Origin: JAENVU01 sp963801105
GTDB taxonomy: Bacteria; Actinomycetota; Acidimicrobiia; IMCC26256; JAENVU01
Length of the DNA stretch: 64,000 nucleotides
NCBI GenBank assembly: GCA_963801105.1
Contig: CAWDDH010000003.1
Location: forward strand, 186,001-250,000
Reading direction: 5' to 3'
The position numbers and the translations under genes were made by a program. Below, in pieces: positions 44,574 through 52,690 of the stretch. The stretch's first letter is position 1; each line of letters opens with the position of its first letter. The notes under the pieces are model-generated. The model ran no database searches and was not told the DNA's origin. It was given only the letters and a program-made list of their open reading frames with translations.

Positions 44574-45427
44574 TCACTCGGCCCCGCGGACCACCAGGTG
44601 TGCGCCGTCGGTGCGGACCTCGAAGCGTGGCTGTGGTGACGTGGCCGGTCCGCGGGCGACGGTGCCGTCGCGCAGCCGGAACTCGCTGCCGTGCCAGGGG
44701 CAGCGGATGCATCCGTCGGTGACCGCGCCTTCGTGGAGTGGGCCACCCTGGTGGCTGCACGTGTCGGCGAGCGCCGAGATCCCCGCCGCCGTCCGGCAGA
44801 GGACGACCCGGCGGTCCCCGGCCTCCCGTACGGTCGGCGACTCGTCGACCGATGCCTCACCGAGATCGGTCCACTCCGCGCCGAGCTCGTCGACGATCGA
44901 GCGGTTGACGCCGGTCGCGCGCCGGTAGACGAGATAGCCACCGAACCCGGCCCCGACCGTGGCGACCGCGGCGCCGGCGACGCCGAGGCGCACTCCCCGA
45001 GCGTGGTGACCGCTCCGGCGCGCGAGCCACGAACCGGCGTAGAGCGCGGTCGCCGTCGTGTTGACCGCCGCGTGGACGACGCCGACCCGCTGCTCCTCCG
45101 GACCGAGGCCGATCCAGTCGGCCGCGCCGGACGCGACCGTCGGCAGTGCGGCGAGGACGCCGAGGCCCACGAGCAGCCGCGCGGCGCGCCGGGAGTCCCG
45201 ACGACCGAGCAGATCGAGGAGGAAGGACGACGTCCACGCGCCGATGACGACGTCGGTGAGCACAGGGTGCAGCGGCTCTCCGATCGGCACCCCTTGGAGG
45301 GCGCTGCGGACGCGACCGGTGAGCGCGCGCGCGCCATTGCGCGCGCTCCCGGCCGTACCGCGACGTCGAGCGCCGCGATCCCGGAGATCCTGTCGCCGAG
45401 ATCAGCGAAGGTCGGCGTCCGCCTCAC
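44574..45427 (-). CDS. DUF2231-Rieske [2Fe-2S] membrane protein, frameshifted
   Basis: N-terminal DUF2231 membrane domain (GEPLHPVLTDVVIGAWTSSF and four helices) fused to a Rieske domain. The cluster ligands are CSHQGGPLHEG and CIRCPWHGSEF (Cys-X-His and Cys-X2-His). The first 40 residues (MRRTPTFADLGDRISGIAAL) are in another frame starting at GTG 45427; the shift lies in a GCGCGCGC run near 45330. The corrected length is about 283 aa. It would carry electrons at the membrane. GTG 45427 overlaps the stop of a short upstream frame (GTGA). Confidence 0.85.
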
Positions 45428-45558
45428 CGGCTGAGGTGCACGACGGAGTCGACCTCGGCCACGATCGGATCGCCGTCCCGCGAACCCGACGGCGCCGATG
45501 TACGGATCGTCGTCGGGCGGGTTCGGTGGGTGACCGTCGTGGCCTGCGTCGTCGTCAC
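45424..45558 (-). CDS. possible 44-aa protein coupled to the Rieske gene
   Basis: GTG 45558 to TGA 45424. Thr-rich start, then SRDGDPIVAEVDSVVHLSR. Two points favour it: the stop overlaps the Rieske gene start as GTGA, and a SigF-like promoter lies 11 bases upstream, which would make it nearly leaderless. Against it: no known family and a short length. Confidence 0.33.
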   Translation of the reverse strand: MTTTQATTVTHRTRPTTIRTSAPSGSRDGDPIVAEVDSVVHLSR

Positions 45559-45568
45559 GGTTGCGGTG

Positions 45569-45594
45569 GTACCCCGAAGCGACGAGCGCGAATC
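45569..45594 (-). promoter_or_regulatory. SigF-like promoter, GATT-N16-GGGTAC
   Basis: Reverse strand: GATT at 45594-45591, 16 bases, GGGTAC at 45574-45569. It faces the short frame and Rieske gene, back to back with the forward site at 45609. Confidence 0.45.
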
Positions 45595-45608
45595 ATCGCG
45601 CGTCGACG

Positions 45609-45633
45609 GTTGCCCGGTCGAGCGCGCGGGTAC
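45609..45633 (+). promoter_or_regulatory. SigF-like promoter, GTTG-N15-GGGTAC
   Basis: GTTG at 45609, 15 bases, GGGTAC at 45628-45633. The ATG of the next gene is only 10 bases on, so the transcript would be almost leaderless. Confidence 0.5.
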
Positions 45634-45642
45634 GGAGCGGTC

Positions 45643-46023
45643 ATGCCGAGACGGGAACTCACCTCCATCACGGCGACGTTCCCGAACGTTCCGGCGAGCG
45701 CTGCCGCGGCGCGGCGCTTCGTGTTCGCCAGCCTTCGCCGGATGGAGGTCGACGACCGCACCATCTGGCGCGCGGTCCTCGCCGCGAGCGAGCTCGTGGC
45801 CGACGAGGTGGGCCGCGGGAGCACCGCGGCACGCATCGTCGTGCGTTCGACGGTGACGGGCGGTGCGCGCATCGAGGTGTACGACGTCGACGAGGACCGC
45901 GCCGACGCGCAGGAGGGCGAGGAGCTGCGATCGCAGATCCTCGGCGCGGTCTCGCACCGTCGTGGCGCACGTCCCCGTGCGGACGGTGTGGTCGTCTGGG
46001 TCGAGATCGAGCCGGACGACTGA
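45643..46023 (+). CDS. degenerate RsbW-like ATPase-fold protein
   Basis: 126 aa. TFPNVPASAAAARRFVFASL and RAVLAASELVADEVGRG follow the anti-sigma kinase fold, but the N-box Asn is Asp (ELVADEV) and the DxGxG and GxGL boxes that hold ATP are absent (YDVDEDRADAQEGEELRSQI instead). It may bind a partner without ATP, acting as a decoy or scaffold. ATG 45643. Confidence 0.72.
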   Translation: MPRRELTSITATFPNVPASAAAARRFVFASLRRMEVDDRTIWRAVLAASELVADEVGRGSTAARIVVRSTVTGGARIEVYDVDEDRADAQEGEELRSQILGAVSHRRGARPRADGVVVWVEIEPDD

Positions 46024-46039
46024 GGGCGGGCCGGCCGAT

Positions 46040-46065
46040 GCTTGGCCCGGTCGGCCAGGGGGAAT
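46040..46065 (+). promoter_or_regulatory. weak SigF-like promoter, GCTT-N16-GGGAAT
   Basis: Ends 9 bases before the NuoF-like ATG. It shares the GGGGAATACC block with the site at 47585, which is why it is listed. Confidence 0.28.
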
Positions 46066-46074
46066 ACCTCACCC

Positions 46075-47535
46075 ATGACCGCTCTCTCCCGCGTCCTCGA
46101 CCTCCGTCCGGTCACGTCCCGCGCCGAGTGGGCGCGCGCGGGCGATGCCACCGGGCTGTCCGTCGCCGCCCGCACGACACCGGCCGACCTCCGGGCGATG
46201 ATCACCGCCGCCGGGCTCCGCGGTCGCGGCGGCGCCGGTTTCCCGACCGGCCGCAAGTGGCACACCGTCGCGGCGAACGCCACCGGGGGGATCGATCCCC
46301 CCACGCTGGTCGTGAACGGAGCCGAGGGAGAGCCCGGCTGCTTCAAGGACCGCGCCCTCATGCGCACGAACCCGCACCGCGTCGTGGACGGCGCGCTGAT
46401 CGCGGCACGGGCCACGGGCGCCGCCGGCGTGATCGTCGCGCTCAAGCGCACGTCCGTCACCGAGCTCGAGGCCATGGAGGCGGCGCTGGCGGACGCGACC
46501 GCCGCCGGCCTGACCGACGGCCTCACGACCCGTGTCTTCGCCGGACCCACCGAGTACCTCCTGGGCGAGGAGACGGCGTTGCTCGAGGCGATCGACGGAC
46601 GGCCACCGTTCCCGCGCATCGCGCCCCCGTTCCGGCGCGGCGTGGAGGAGATCGCGTCGCCCGGAGGTCAGGACCACTCACGTTCGGCCGCGCGGGAGGA
46701 GCTCGCGGGCCCGACGACGGAGACGGTGGCACCCCCCACCCTCGTCGAGAACGTGGAGACGATCGCCAACCTCCCGGGTCTCGTGGCCCAAGGGGTGGAG
46801 TGGTACCGGGAGACCGGCACCATCGAATCCCCCGGGACGGTGCTGTGCACAGTGTCCGGCTCGACACCGCGGGCGGGCGTCGGCGAGTTCGCGATGGGCA
46901 CACCTCTGCGCGAGGTGCTCGAAGCCCTGGGCGGCGTCACTCACGAACGGGTCCGGGCGGTGATGATCGGCGTGTCGAGCCCACTCCTGCGTCCGGAGGA
47001 GCTCGACGTCCCGCTGACCTACGAGGCACTGGCGGCGGTCGGCAGCGGCCTGGGCACCGCGGGGTTCATCGTGCTCGGACCCGACGACGACCTGCTCGCC
47101 GTGGCCGCCGGCGCCGCCCGATTCCTCGCGGTCGAGTCGTGCGGGCAGTGCACCCCGTGCAAGGAGGACGGCCGGGAGATCGCCGAGCGGCTCGCCGCGG
47201 CCCTGACCGCGGACCACGACGCGGCCGCCGACCTGGTGGTCGTCGACGAGCGGCTGCGCACCGTGGCGGACGGTGCACGCTGCAATCTCGCGTCCCAGCA
47301 GCAAGCCGTGGTCGGGAGCATCCTCGCCCGGTTCCCGGAGGTCGTCGCCCGCGCCGAGCCGCGACCCCGCTCGGGTGAGGTCCACGCCGTGGCGCCGATC
47401 CGGGACCTCGTCGACGGGAGGTTCGTCCTCGACGCTGACGAGATCCGCAAGCAGCCGGACTGGGAGCTCGGGACCGTCGACTCCGGTCAGACGCCGTCGG
47501 ACCGGCTCGGGTCCGGTCACCCGTCCGGACGATGA
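46075..47535 (+). CDS. NuoF-like flavin/iron-sulfur oxidoreductase subunit
   Basis: 486-aa relative of the complex I 51-kDa subunit. The FMN/NADH site is LRGRGGAGFPTGRKWHTV near residue 48 and NGAEGEPGCFKDRAL near 83; a SLBB part follows; the [4Fe-4S] site is ESCGQCTPCKEDG near 361 with a fourth Cys in GARCNLASQQ. No NuoE or NuoG partner is nearby, so it probably serves a separate NAD(P)H or ferredoxin electron path. ATG 46075; the stretch before it has GCTT-N16-GGGAAT at 46040-46065, a loose match to the stress promoter. Confidence 0.88.
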   Translation: MTALSRVLDLRPVTSRAEWARAGDATGLSVAARTTPADLRAMITAAGLRGRGGAGFPTGRKWHTVAANATGGIDPPTLVVNGAEGEPGCFKDRALMRTNPHRVVDGALIAARATGAAGVIVALKRTSVTELEAMEAALADATAAGLTDGLTTRVFAGPTEYLLGEETALLEAIDGRPPFPRIAPPFRRGVEEIASPGGQDHSRSAAREELAGPTTETVAPPTLVENVETIANLPGLVAQGVEWYRETGTIESPGTVLCTVSGSTPRAGVGEFAMGTPLREVLEALGGVTHERVRAVMIGVSSPLLRPEELDVPLTYEALAAVGSGLGTAGFIVLGPDDDLLAVAAGAARFLAVESCGQCTPCKEDGREIAERLAAALTADHDAAADLVVVDERLRTVADGARCNLASQQQAVVGSILARFPEVVARAEPRPRSGEVHAVAPIRDLVDGRFVLDADEIRKQPDWELGTVDSGQTPSDRLGSGHPSGR

Positions 47536-47565
47536 GGCGGGACCCGGGCGATTCGGCGCACGGTG

Positions 47566-47590
47566 GTTCACCGGCCCGCCGACGGGGAAT
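47566..47590 (+). promoter_or_regulatory. SigF-like promoter, GTTC-N15-GGGAAT
   Basis: GTTC at 47566, 15 bases, GGGAAT at 47585-47590, 30 bases before the zinc-ribbon gene. Confidence 0.38.
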
Positions 47591-47620
47591 ACCACGATCC
47601 ATGAACGGACGGAGCCAGTG

Positions 47621-47986
47621 ATGATCGACCACCCGGCGGACCTCGTCGCGGTGCGGTGTCACGACTGTGGACCGGGCCTGGTGCCGGTCGACGAGATCGC
47701 ACTCCGGATCAACGTCGAGACGGGCATCGCCACCATGGCGTTCCCCTGCGCCGCCTGCGGTCGGCGCGACGCCGTGCGCATCGCGCCCAACTCGGTACGA
47801 CTCCTGCGCGAGACCGGGGTCGAGCCCGACTACTGGCACCTCCCCCAGGAGCTCCGCGAGCACCGCGAACCCGCGGGCCCGCTGGCGCCGCCGGCGTGCG
47901 ACGTGCACGAGCTCGCCGCGCAGCTGGAGTCCGACATCACCGCGTTCCTCCGCGTCCGCAACCCGTCGAACGGGTGTGACCACTGA
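47621..47986 (+). CDS. hypothetical protein with zinc-ribbon-like cysteines
   Basis: 121 aa. Two Cys pairs, CHDC near residue 13 and CAAC near 43, are spaced like a zinc ribbon; VDEIALRINVETGIATMAFPC lies between them. The C-terminal half (ELREHREPAGPLAPP, ELAAQLESDITAFLRV) is helical. No named family is recognised. ATG 47621 with GGAGCC upstream; GTG 47618 is possible. Confidence 0.72.
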   Translation: MIDHPADLVAVRCHDCGPGLVPVDEIALRINVETGIATMAFPCAACGRRDAVRIAPNSVRLLRETGVEPDYWHLPQELREHREPAGPLAPPACDVHELAAQLESDITAFLRVRNPSNGCDH

Positions 47987-47993
47987 CTCAGCT

Positions 47994-48007
47994 CACCCCT
48001 CGGGGTG
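47994..48007. repeat. short dyad CACCCC-TC-GGGGTG
   Basis: Six-base perfect arms 8 bases after the zinc-ribbon stop and 36 bases before the response-regulator ATG. It could be an operator for the latter or a small terminator. Confidence 0.33.
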
Positions 48008-48042
48008 TTGTCCGATCGCTCCCGGCCCGTGAGGATCTCGAA

Positions 48043-48702
48043 ATGGTCCCGACTGCAGACACTCCTTCCCCCATCCGCGTCGCGCTGACGAACGACTTCG
48101 AGCTGGTCGTCGCCGGTCTGGCGAAGCTGCTCGGCGCGTTCCGGGACCGCATCCACGTCGTGGACACGTCCGTCCGGGGCGACGACGTCGAGGCCACCGT
48201 GGACGTCGCGTTGTTCGACACGTTTGCCCACAAGGGCGACGAGCTCGAGGAGATCGGCCGCCTGGTGCGCGATCCCTCGGTCCGGCGCGTCGCGCTCTTC
48301 ACCTGGCAGTTCGATCCGAGCCTCGTGGACCGCGCGCTCTCGATCGGGGTGACCGGCTACCTCAGCAAGGCGCTGAGCGCCGAGGAGCTCGTGGAGGCCC
48401 TGGAATCCATCGCGTGCGGTCGCCAGACGATCAGCCCGGACCCGGCGTCGGATCGCCACAGCGCGTCCGAGCGTGACTGGCCCGGCCGGCGCGACGGCAT
48501 CTCCGAGCGCGAGAGCGAGGTCCTCATCCTGGTCGCGGAGGGACTCAGCAACGCGGAGATCGTGGAGCGCCTGCACATCTCACCCAACTCCGTGAAGACG
48601 CACATCCGGAACGCGTACCGCAAGCTCGGCGCCGCCACGCGCGCCCAGGCCGTCCGGGCTGTGCTCGACCGCGGCATGGTGCGCTCGACGGTGCCGCACT
48701 GA
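48043..48702 (+). CDS. LuxR/NarL-type response regulator
   Basis: 219 aa. The receiver domain is atypical: the acidic pair is reduced to TNDFELVVAGL, and the likely phospho-acceptor is in DVALFDTFAHKGD near residue 61. The switch Thr (LFTWQF) and Lys (YLSKALS) are kept. The HTH is ISERESEVLILVAEGLSN and HISPNSVKTHIRNAYRKLG. No kinase gene adjoins it. ATG 48043 with GTGAGGAT upstream. The region around the stop codon is a 14-base tandem duplication. Confidence 0.87.
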   Translation: MVPTADTPSPIRVALTNDFELVVAGLAKLLGAFRDRIHVVDTSVRGDDVEATVDVALFDTFAHKGDELEEIGRLVRDPSVRRVALFTWQFDPSLVDRALSIGVTGYLSKALSAEELVEALESIACGRQTISPDPASDRHSASERDWPGRRDGISERESEVLILVAEGLSNAEIVERLHISPNSVKTHIRNAYRKLGAATRAQAVRAVLDRGMVRSTVPH

Positions 48703-48723
48703 TCACGTCGCACTGATCACGAC
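48696..48723. repeat. 14-bp tandem duplication over a stop codon
   Basis: GCACTGATCACGTC is followed at once by GCACTGATCACGAC (13 of 14 identical). The first copy contains the response-regulator stop TGA, so the copy repeats the end of the gene in the 3' untranslated part. Confidence 0.75.
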
Positions 48724-48746
48724 GGGTCGCACCGCTCACAGGGGAT

Positions 48747-49070
48747 TCAACGCCCGACGGCGCGCTCCAGCTCGGCCTTGGTCATCGAGGACCGCCCCTT
48801 GACGTTCTTGCGCCGCGCCTCCTCGTAGAGCTGGTCACGCGTCCGACCGCCCGGGCCGGTGTGCGAGCGCAGGCCGCCCCGCCGGCCCGAGGAGATGTCC
48901 TCGGTCGAGGTCTTCGACGGTGTGTCGGCCTCACCGGAGCGGGCGCGCTCCTTGTTCACCGTGCGGGCCGCGATCTCCTCGGCGACGTCGTCGGGCCGCC
49001 CCCGGTCCTCGAGTGATTCCTTGATGTGCTCGTATTGGCGCTCGCGCTTGTCGCTCCATGCTCGGGGCAT
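48747..49070 (-). CDS. small stress protein with Rho_N-like C-terminus ('plasmid stabilization' family)
   Basis: 107 aa. MPRAWSDKRERQYEHIKESL and AARTVNKERARSGEAD are typical of a widespread small protein often named plasmid-stabilization or ChaB-like. The C-terminus TRDQLYEEARRKNVKGRSSM and TKAELERAVGR is a Rho_N/SAP-like helix-extended-helix that may bind nucleic acid. ATG 49070 has GGAGGT at ideal distance. A perfect SigF-type promoter (GTTT-N17-GGGTAT) lies 61 bases upstream. The same C-terminal module ends the protein at 56.4 kb. Confidence 0.88.
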   Translation of the reverse strand: MPRAWSDKRERQYEHIKESLEDRGRPDDVAEEIAARTVNKERARSGEADTPSKTSTEDISSGRRGGLRSHTGPGGRTRDQLYEEARRKNVKGRSSMTKAELERAVGR

Positions 49071-49130
49071 CGGGACCTCCAGGGTTCGCCGGCGCCCGTC
49101 CTCGGGCGCCCTGCCGGTCGTGTCGCGGCG

Positions 49131-49157
49131 ATACCCGCGGCCGGGGCGGCCCGAAAC
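49131..49157 (-). promoter_or_regulatory. SigF-type promoter, GTTT-N17-GGGTAT
   Basis: Reverse strand: GTTT at 49157-49154, 17 bases, GGGTAT at 49136-49131. Exact match to both boxes; reads into the gene starting at 49070. Confidence 0.7.
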
Positions 49158-49243
49158 ATGGCGTGCCGACGGCCGTTCCGACATACAACCCCGGCGTGGC
49201 GGGTAGGAACGCTCCGACGCAGCCGCGCCATCCGGGAGCACTC

Positions 49244-49732
49244 ATGTCCGTGTTCGACACCCTGAGCAGCACGTGGGACGTCCCGATGCTCGTCGTCACC
49301 ACCTCCGCCACCGACGACGGGCCCGCCGGCTGTCTCGTGGGCTTCTGGAGCCAGTGCAGCATCGATCCCCCCCGCTGCGCCCTCTTCCTCTCGGAGCAGA
49401 ACCACACCTTCCGCGTCGCCCGCCACGCGGACGTCCTGGTCGCCCACGTGTTGCACGCGGGCGACTTCGCGCTGGCGAAGCGCTTCGGCGCGTTGACCGG
49501 CGACCGGGTGGACAAGTTCGCCGACGTCGACTGGCACGCCGGGCCGGACGGTGCACCCGTCCTCGACGGGCTCGACTGGTTCGCCGGTCGGATCCTGGAC
49601 ACGCAGGTGAGCGGCGACCACGTCGCGTTCATCATGGAGGTCCTCGACGGCGAGGGCGCTGCCGACCGCGCCGGGGAGCCGCTCCTGCGGATGTCGGAGG
49701 TGCAGGAGATCCCCGCAGGGCACGACGCCTGA
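49244..49732 (+). CDS. flavin reductase family protein
   Basis: 162 aa, FMN-binding split-barrel. MLVVTTSATDDGPAGCLVGF, CSIDPPRCALFLSEQNHTF and HVLHAGDFALAKRFGALTGD follow the family. It would use NAD(P)H to reduce flavin or shield a protein-bound flavin. ATG 49244 with GGGAGC upstream. A GGGTAG sits at 49201 but without a fitting -35 box. Confidence 0.88.
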   Translation: MSVFDTLSSTWDVPMLVVTTSATDDGPAGCLVGFWSQCSIDPPRCALFLSEQNHTFRVARHADVLVAHVLHAGDFALAKRFGALTGDRVDKFADVDWHAGPDGAPVLDGLDWFAGRILDTQVSGDHVAFIMEVLDGEGAADRAGEPLLRMSEVQEIPAGHDA

Positions 49733-49764
49733 CGCCAGCCCGCGCCGCGCCGGCGGCTCCCGCG

Positions 49765-51865
49765 TCAGTCCACGCGGAGGACGAGGAGCGCGATGTCGTC
49801 GTTGCGCTCGCTCAACGGGAGCTCGGCGGCGATCTCGTCCCCGAAGCGGAGCGCGACCTCGTCTGCGGAAGCGGCATCGTCGCCGGCGCGTTCGACCATC
49901 CGGTGCATGTCCTCGACGTCGAGTCCGTACGGCGGCGGCAGATCCGTGACCCCGTCCGTGTAGAGGATCACCGTGTCGTCCGCCGCGACGTCGTGGACCG
50001 TCGTGGCCAGCTCCGGGACGTCGAGCACGCCGATCAGCGAGCCGGGCCGACCCAGGCTGCGGGTGGTGCCGTCCGAGCCGCGCCGGACCGGCAGGGGGTG
50101 GCCGCCGGCGGTCACCGTCAGGCGGAATCCCGCACCCGTCCGGAACAGCTCGCAGTAGAGCGCGGTGCAGAACGTGTTCCGGTCCGAGCGCAGCACCGCG
50201 TGGTTGAGCTGCTCCAGGACCCCGGAAGGAGATGCACCCGCCCACGCGGCCGCGCGGATCGTGTGCACGCGCGAGCCCGGTCATCGCGGCGGCCTTCGGA
50301 CCGGTCCCACATACATCGCCGATCACCACGGCCCAGTGGTCGCCCACCGCGAAGGCGTCGTAGAAGTCTCCCCCGACCTCGGTGCCCTCGCCGGCGGCCC
50401 AGTAGCGGACCCTCAGGTCGAGCCCCTCGATGTCGGGCAGCGCGTCCGGCAGCAGGCTCGCCTGCAGGGTGGTCGCGATCTCGCGCTGGTGCGAGGCGAG
50501 GCGACGGTTCTCGATGGTCGAGGCCACCCGGCTCGCCACCGCCTCCGCGAGCACGAGGTCCCGGTCCGTGTACACACGCGCCGAGTCGGTATTGACGAGC
50601 TGGATCGCCCCGATGACCCGCCCGCGTTTGAGCATCGGGACCGCCATGGCGCTGTGGAGGCGCAGACCACGGACGACGTCGCGCGCCTCTTCGGTGGCAT
50701 CGGCCTGCTCGATCATCTTCCAGTCGATCTCGGGCAGGAATTCGCTCAGCCCCGTCCGGATCACCGCGGGAACCCCCGTCGGGAAGTCCGGGTCGTAGCG
50801 GAAGCGATGGCCGAGCTCCCGGGCGTACTCCTCCATCTCCGGGTCCTCGTGCGCGATCGTGACCTCCGGGACCCGCGATCCGTTCTCGGGGAGCACGAAG
50901 ACGCCGCACCACTCCCCCAGCATCGGCACCGCGACCCGGGCGACGCTGCCCATCACCTCGCCGACGGTCGCCGCGCCGGCGAGCACCTCGTTCACCCGGG
51001 CCATGAACAGGAGGCGCTCCGTGCTGAGCCGCTCCTCGGCGACCGCGGCGAGGGCGGCGTCCGCCGAGCGCTCGCGCTCCTCCGCGGCGAGCAGCTGCTC
51101 GGTCACGTCCACGACGCATCCGATCGTCCCCGTCACGGCGCCCTCGTCGTCGAACGTGACCTGACCCTTGCCCTGGAGCCAGTGCACGCTGCCGTCGGGC
51201 CACACGATGCGGTGGTGCACGGTGTAGCGCGACCGGTTCGCGATGGCATCCTCGACGGCCGCGAGCACGGCATCGGCATCGTCGGGGTGGAGCAACCTGC
51301 GGTACGCCTCGAACGTGCCGTCGAAGGTTCCGGGGGGGAGCCCGTACAACGCCTCGAGGCGCGCGTCCCAGACGACCGAGCCCGACGCCGTGTCCCAGCG
51401 CCAGGTGCCGAACTCGCCGGCGTCGAGCGCCAGCTCGAGGCGCTCGGTCAGCTCGGCGGACTCGCGCTCGAGCCGACGCCGGTGGGTGACGTCCTCGCTG
51501 ATGGACACGGCAGCGACCACGGTGCCGTCGGTCGCGACGATCGGGCGACCGACCGCCTCGACCCGCACGGAACCGCCGTCGCGACGCCGGAGCACGAAAT
51601 CGCCGCTCCATCCACGACCCGCCCCGAGTTCGCGCATGACCACCGCCGCCTGGGACCGGAGATCCTCGGCCACCAGCAGCTCGATGGCGTCACGACCGGT
51701 CACCTCGTCCTCGCACCACCCGTAGAGCGCCTCGGCGGCGGCGTTCCACACGAGGATGTCGCCCCGGGGGGACGTCACGATCACGGCACGCGACATGGCG
51801 TCGAGGACGGCGCGGAACGAAATCGCGTCGAGATCGTCCCGGACGCGTTCGGCATGGTCGCTCAT
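49765..51865 (-). CDS. PAS-PAS-GAF-PP2C phosphatase (RsbU/SpoIIE-like), frameshifted
   Basis: About 699 aa after correction: PAS (residues 12-125), PAS/PAC (130-255, with WPDGSVHWLQGKGQV), GAF (290-440), and a PP2C SpoIIE domain (470-698) with EVGGDFYDAF, IGDVCGTGPKAAAMTGLARA, YTDGVTDL and SERNDDIALLVLRV carrying the metal-binding Asp residues. Such phosphatases strip phosphate from STAS antagonists and so release the sigma factor. The frame breaks in a CGCGCG run at about 50268-50278, in the middle of the catalytic domain; both parts are well kept. Start ATG 51865. Confidence 0.88.
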
Positions 51866-51976
51866 CTGGATCGCCGCTCCCGGCTCGGATCGGGTGGTGC
51901 CAACGCTGCCGCGCCATGGTCGCACGGAACACGGGGGCCCGCTCCGCGACGGCAGCCGGGGAATCTCGCCTCCCCC

Positions 51977-52002
51977 GCTTGAGTTGCTCGCAGGCGGGGT
52001 AG
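51977..52002 (+). promoter_or_regulatory. SigF-like promoter, GCTT-N16-GGGTAG
   Basis: GCTT at 51977, 16 bases, GGGTAG at 51997-52002, 9 bases before the hemerythrin ATG, implying a nearly leaderless transcript. Confidence 0.42.
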
Positions 52003-52011
52003 GACTGGCGG

Positions 52012-52671
52012 ATGCCCACCACCACAACCAAGAAGTCCACCCCCCGCCGGACGAAGCGAGCCGACGACCGGAGTTCGCGCTCACCCTCCCGGCGCGATGC
52101 GATCGCGGTGCTGAAGGCCGACCACCGCGACGTGGAGCAGCTCTTCCGGCACTTCGAGCAGGCCGGGCCTTCCGCCCGCGCCACCAAGCGCTCGCTGGTC
52201 GACAAGATGATCAAGGCCCTCTCGATCCATGCGGCGATCGAGGAGCAGGTCCTCTACCCCTGGCCGCGGGACACGATCGAGGACGAGGAGTCCACCGTCC
52301 TCGAGTCCCTCGAGGAGCAACACGTCGTGAAGTGGCTGCTCTCCGAGCTGGAGGACCTCGATCCGGCGGACGAGCGGTTCGATGCCAAGGTCGCCGTCCT
52401 CACCGAGAGTGTCCGCCACCACGTCGACGAGGAGGAGTCGGAGCTCTTCGCGGATCTCCGCACCGTCGCGACCCGCACGGAGCTCCTCGACCTCGGCGAC
52501 GCCCTCGTCGCGGCCAAGCACCGTGCTCCGACCCGGCCGCACCCGCACGGCGCGGACACACCGCCCGCGAACGTCATCGGCGGCACCGTGAACGCGGCCC
52601 TCGACCACGCTCGAGAGGTCGGCAAGGACGTCGTCGGCGTCCTCGGTGCGCTCGGTCCCTCGACCGAGTAG
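52012..52671 (+). CDS. hemerythrin HHE domain protein
   Basis: 219 aa. A basic N-terminal tail (residues 1-30), then a four-helix HHE domain: LKADHRDVEQLF, SIHAAIEEQVLYPW, EEQHVVKWLL and HHVDEEESELF supply the His and Glu ligands of a di-iron site. The C-terminal 45 residues are extended and Ala-rich. Such proteins handle oxygen, nitric oxide or iron under stress. It is followed closely by topoisomerase IB. Confidence 0.92.
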   Translation: MPTTTTKKSTPRRTKRADDRSSRSPSRRDAIAVLKADHRDVEQLFRHFEQAGPSARATKRSLVDKMIKALSIHAAIEEQVLYPWPRDTIEDEESTVLESLEEQHVVKWLLSELEDLDPADERFDAKVAVLTESVRHHVDEEESELFADLRTVATRTELLDLGDALVAAKHRAPTRPHPHGADTPPANVIGGTVNAALDHAREVGKDVVGVLGALGPSTE

Positions 52672-52690
52672 CAACCCGCACCTCGGCCCC

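Noticed and set aside
49201..49206. GGGTAG before the flavin reductase gene
   Set aside because: No acceptable -35 box at 15-17 bases.
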